NCBI RefSeq assembly: GCF_947495145.1
Contig: NZ_CANLXP010000014.1
Span: forward strand, 25,135-89,134
Reading direction: 5' to 3'
Source: an uncultured Arthrobacter sp.
GTDB lineage: Bacteria; Actinomycetota; Actinomycetes; Actinomycetales; Micrococcaceae
Length of the DNA: 64,000 nt
Both the position numbers and the translations under genes were made by a program. Below are positions 62,277 through 64,000 of this stretch, one piece after another. Every line of letters begins with the position of its first letter. The first letter of the stretch is position 1. Below the pieces are notes generated by a model, which saw nothing but the letters and a program-made list of their open reading frames with translations, was not told the DNA's origin and searched no databases.

Positions 62277-63724
62277 GACACCTTCCGGGTGAAGAGATAG
62301 GAGGGAACCACGCCGTGCCGGGCGACTCCCTGGGACGATTTCCAGCTCACCGGCTCCTCGCCGCCGAGTTCCCGCCCCTGATTCTCGGCCAGAACCAGCA
62401 GACCGACGACACTGGCCACTCCCTGCGTGGCCGGGTGTGCGTCCAGTATTTCAGAAATGGTGACGGCGCCGCGTCGCTCCAGGACGTCATTGACGTTGGA
62501 GATGAGTTCCTTCATGTCGATTTCCGACGCCCGGGCCAGCTCGCGCAGCTCCCGGAGATCCACCGGTGCGGCATCCTGTGTCCGAAGGCTGGCCACCGTC
62601 TCTGAATCCGCGGGGTTGTGCAGAGCAAAGGCGGCAACCGTGCCGAGCTGGACTGAGGTGAGATCCAGGTCCAGACCCGTTTGTTGCCACACCTTGACGC
62701 TGCTGCTGACCTCGACGCCCTCCTTCAGGGTTGCCCGAAGCAGGGAGTTGATTTTCCTGTCCTGCTCGAGTTCCTGACTCTGAACGAAGCGGCGGAGGCT
62801 GCGGGAGAGGTGAGTCATGACGTCATGGACTTCTCCGCTGAGATCCTGCAGCGTGGGGAGCATGCGGCGCAGGAAGCGTGTCTGGCGCGGTGTCAGCTGG
62901 CCGGCGAAGTCCCGGTCCAGTACTCGGCCGACCGATTCCTCGAACCCGGTGCTTTGCTCCGGGTCCAGGATCAGGGAGAAGAAGCCGTTGAAGCTGCGGC
63001 CGGCGTCGGACTCGGAGAGGTGATCCACACCGCGGAAGATGTCCTCGAGAACCGTTCCCCGCGAACCCTCCTGACTGATAAGGCGCTCCCGTAGTTGCCG
63101 GTTGATAGATTCCAGCTCACCGCGGACCCGGGCGAAGTCGCTGGGCAGCTCATCCCCGAGCAGCAGCAGTTCGGTGGCCCGTTCCAGCGCGCGGTCGGCG
63201 CTGAGGACCTCGAAGTCACCGGCCTGGACCCGTTCGATCTCCGCGCTGAGGCGGTCCTGCTCCGCGCGCAGGGCTTCCAGCCGTGAGGCGGAACTCGGAT
63301 CCGTGTCCCGGGCGAGCTGCCGCAGCGAGGCAAAAATGCTGGACAGGCGTGATTCCGTCACCGCTTGGCGGGGTTCGGCAAGCTGGGTGACAAACTGAAT
63401 GGCCATGAGCGCGCCGGGCGAGAGCTCGAAGGTCTCACCACGGGCTTCTTCTGCGACGCGGCGAATCAGGATGCCCTCGTTGCGCCACTCCGAGCAGTAC
63501 GCCTGTGCGGTCTGCGGGAGCTCAAAGCCATGGTCACGCAGTCCCTGTAGATCGGAGTCGATCAGCTCGAAAAGCTCCGGCGCAGGACGCCGTCTTTCCT
63601 CACCACCGAGATGCGTTCCCAAAAGCGCGACGGCGGCGCCCGCGTTCCGTCCGCGCAACAGGGACCAGGCAGGACTTTCCTTGGCCAGGCGGTCGGTTGC
63701 GTATGCAGTGCTGAGCGTGCTCAC
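62273..63724 (-). CDS. jetA: Wadjet JetA, DUF3375 (MukF/kleisin-like) subunit
   Basis: From the GTG at 63,724 the 483-residue protein matches DUF3375: AWSLLRGRNAGAAVALLGTH, ELSPGALMAIQFVTQLAEPR, F-N-G-F-F-S-L-I-L-D-P-E-Q, and an extended C-terminal part. JetA is the kleisin that links JetC heads. A TTG at 63,754 is an alternative start without a better ribosome site. It is the first gene of the jetABCD operon. Confidence 0.93.
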   Translation of the reverse strand: MSTLSTAYATDRLAKESPAWSLLRGRNAGAAVALLGTHLGGEERRRPAPELFELIDSDLQGLRDHGFELPQTAQAYCSEWRNEGILIRRVAEEARGETFELSPGALMAIQFVTQLAEPRQAVTESRLSSIFASLRQLARDTDPSSASRLEALRAEQDRLSAEIERVQAGDFEVLSADRALERATELLLLGDELPSDFARVRGELESINRQLRERLISQEGSRGTVLEDIFRGVDHLSESDAGRSFNGFFSLILDPEQSTGFEESVGRVLDRDFAGQLTPRQTRFLRRMLPTLQDLSGEVHDVMTHLSRSLRRFVQSQELEQDRKINSLLRATLKEGVEVSSSVKVWQQTGLDLDLTSVQLGTVAAFALHNPADSETVASLRTQDAAPVDLRELRELARASEIDMKELISNVNDVLERRGAVTISEILDAHPATQGVASVVGLLVLAENQGRELGGEEPVSWKSSQGVARHGVVPSYLFTRKVS

Positions 63725-64000
63725 GTCGTCAAAGGTACAACCCGGCGCCGACAAAACGCAGTTCGCGAGTCAGGGCCGTGGCGTTGCGATGAGGTGAGCT
63801 GAGATGAGGTCGCTGGACTGCTCATTTGTGATGCTTCCACGGTACTGGAGCGATACCTCCTACCTCATGAACTCTCTGGACAGGCATCTGTCCACGGTAC
63901 CGGCGACGGTCACGGTCCAGCAGGCTTAGCCTGAATCCACCGGTGGGGTTGAGCGCCACTCGGCGTTTTAAACGGGAAATGCCCGTCTGATCAGGAAAAA
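63725..64000. promoter_or_regulatory. Upstream region of jetA, promoter not resolved
   Basis: The remaining 276 bases to the window end must hold the Wadjet promoter. I see no convincing gene. A repeated CCACGGTAC motif occurs at 63,837-63,845 and 63,892-63,900. Confidence 0.3.

Noticed and set aside
1..64000. tRNA genes, rRNA genes and CRISPR arrays
   Set aside because: No cloverleaf-like T-arm sequences, rRNA motifs or regularly spaced repeats were found by eye; a covariance-model scan would be decisive.

Overview
The window looks like chromosomal DNA of a high-GC Gram-positive, most probably an Arthrobacter-like member of the Micrococcaceae. I infer this from codon use, frequent GTG and TTG starts, Actinobacteria-type carbohydrate ABC clusters that lack their own ATPase, an RNase J, and a Wadjet locus. 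I saw no rRNA, tRNA or CRISPR array.

Bases 1-10,350 hold a carbohydrate-use locus. A sugar isomerase, a GntR regulator and a LacI regulator read leftward. A rightward operon carries a binding protein, two permeases, a Gfo/Idh/MocA oxidoreductase, a TIM-barrel isomerase, a ThuA-like protein and a second oxidoreductase. Operator-like repeats are visible for both regulators. Bases 10,350-17,850 hold a decayed YjbR-like gene, a yefM-yoeB toxin-antitoxin pair, a SWIM-SNF2 helicase, a hipB gene with a broken hipA, a hydrolase and a small membrane protein. Bases 17,900-23,700 hold a transketolase divergent from a ROK regulator and an ascorbate-type PTS (IIA, IIB, IIC). Bases 23,870-30,981 hold a hydrolase and a second sugar cluster (LacI, binding protein, two permeases, ThuA, oxidoreductase) that parallels the first.

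Bases 30,982-41,300 are an accessory region with visibly lower GC in part and many broken genes. It contains a two-gene unit (a DUF4365 nuclease-like protein plus an unrecognised 386-residue partner), a divergent PLD-helicase-DUF3427 protein and a displaced copy of the 3' end of the upstream oxidoreductase gene. Next come a truncated retron-type reverse transcriptase, an IS481-family element, the stump of a further gene, an MIT_C-type pseudogene, a monooxygenase pseudogene whose first codons are inverted, glycosyltransferase remnants and a damaged vapB with vapC.

Bases 41,334-55,280 are mostly ordinary: an amino-acid permease, a SnoaL-like protein, a glycosyltransferase, a NERD protein, a tartrate/malate-type dehydrogenase, a PRC-barrel stress protein, RNase J, an AbrB-VapC module with a leaderless-looking promoter, two unrecognised genes and a secreted 5'-nucleotidase. 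Bases 55,346-63,724 hold a hipBA pair directly downstream of a complete four-gene Wadjet anti-plasmid system (jetA-jetB-jetC-jetD, leftward).

The least described material is the 31,366-36,604 putative defence unit and the rearranged reverse transcriptase locus beside it.
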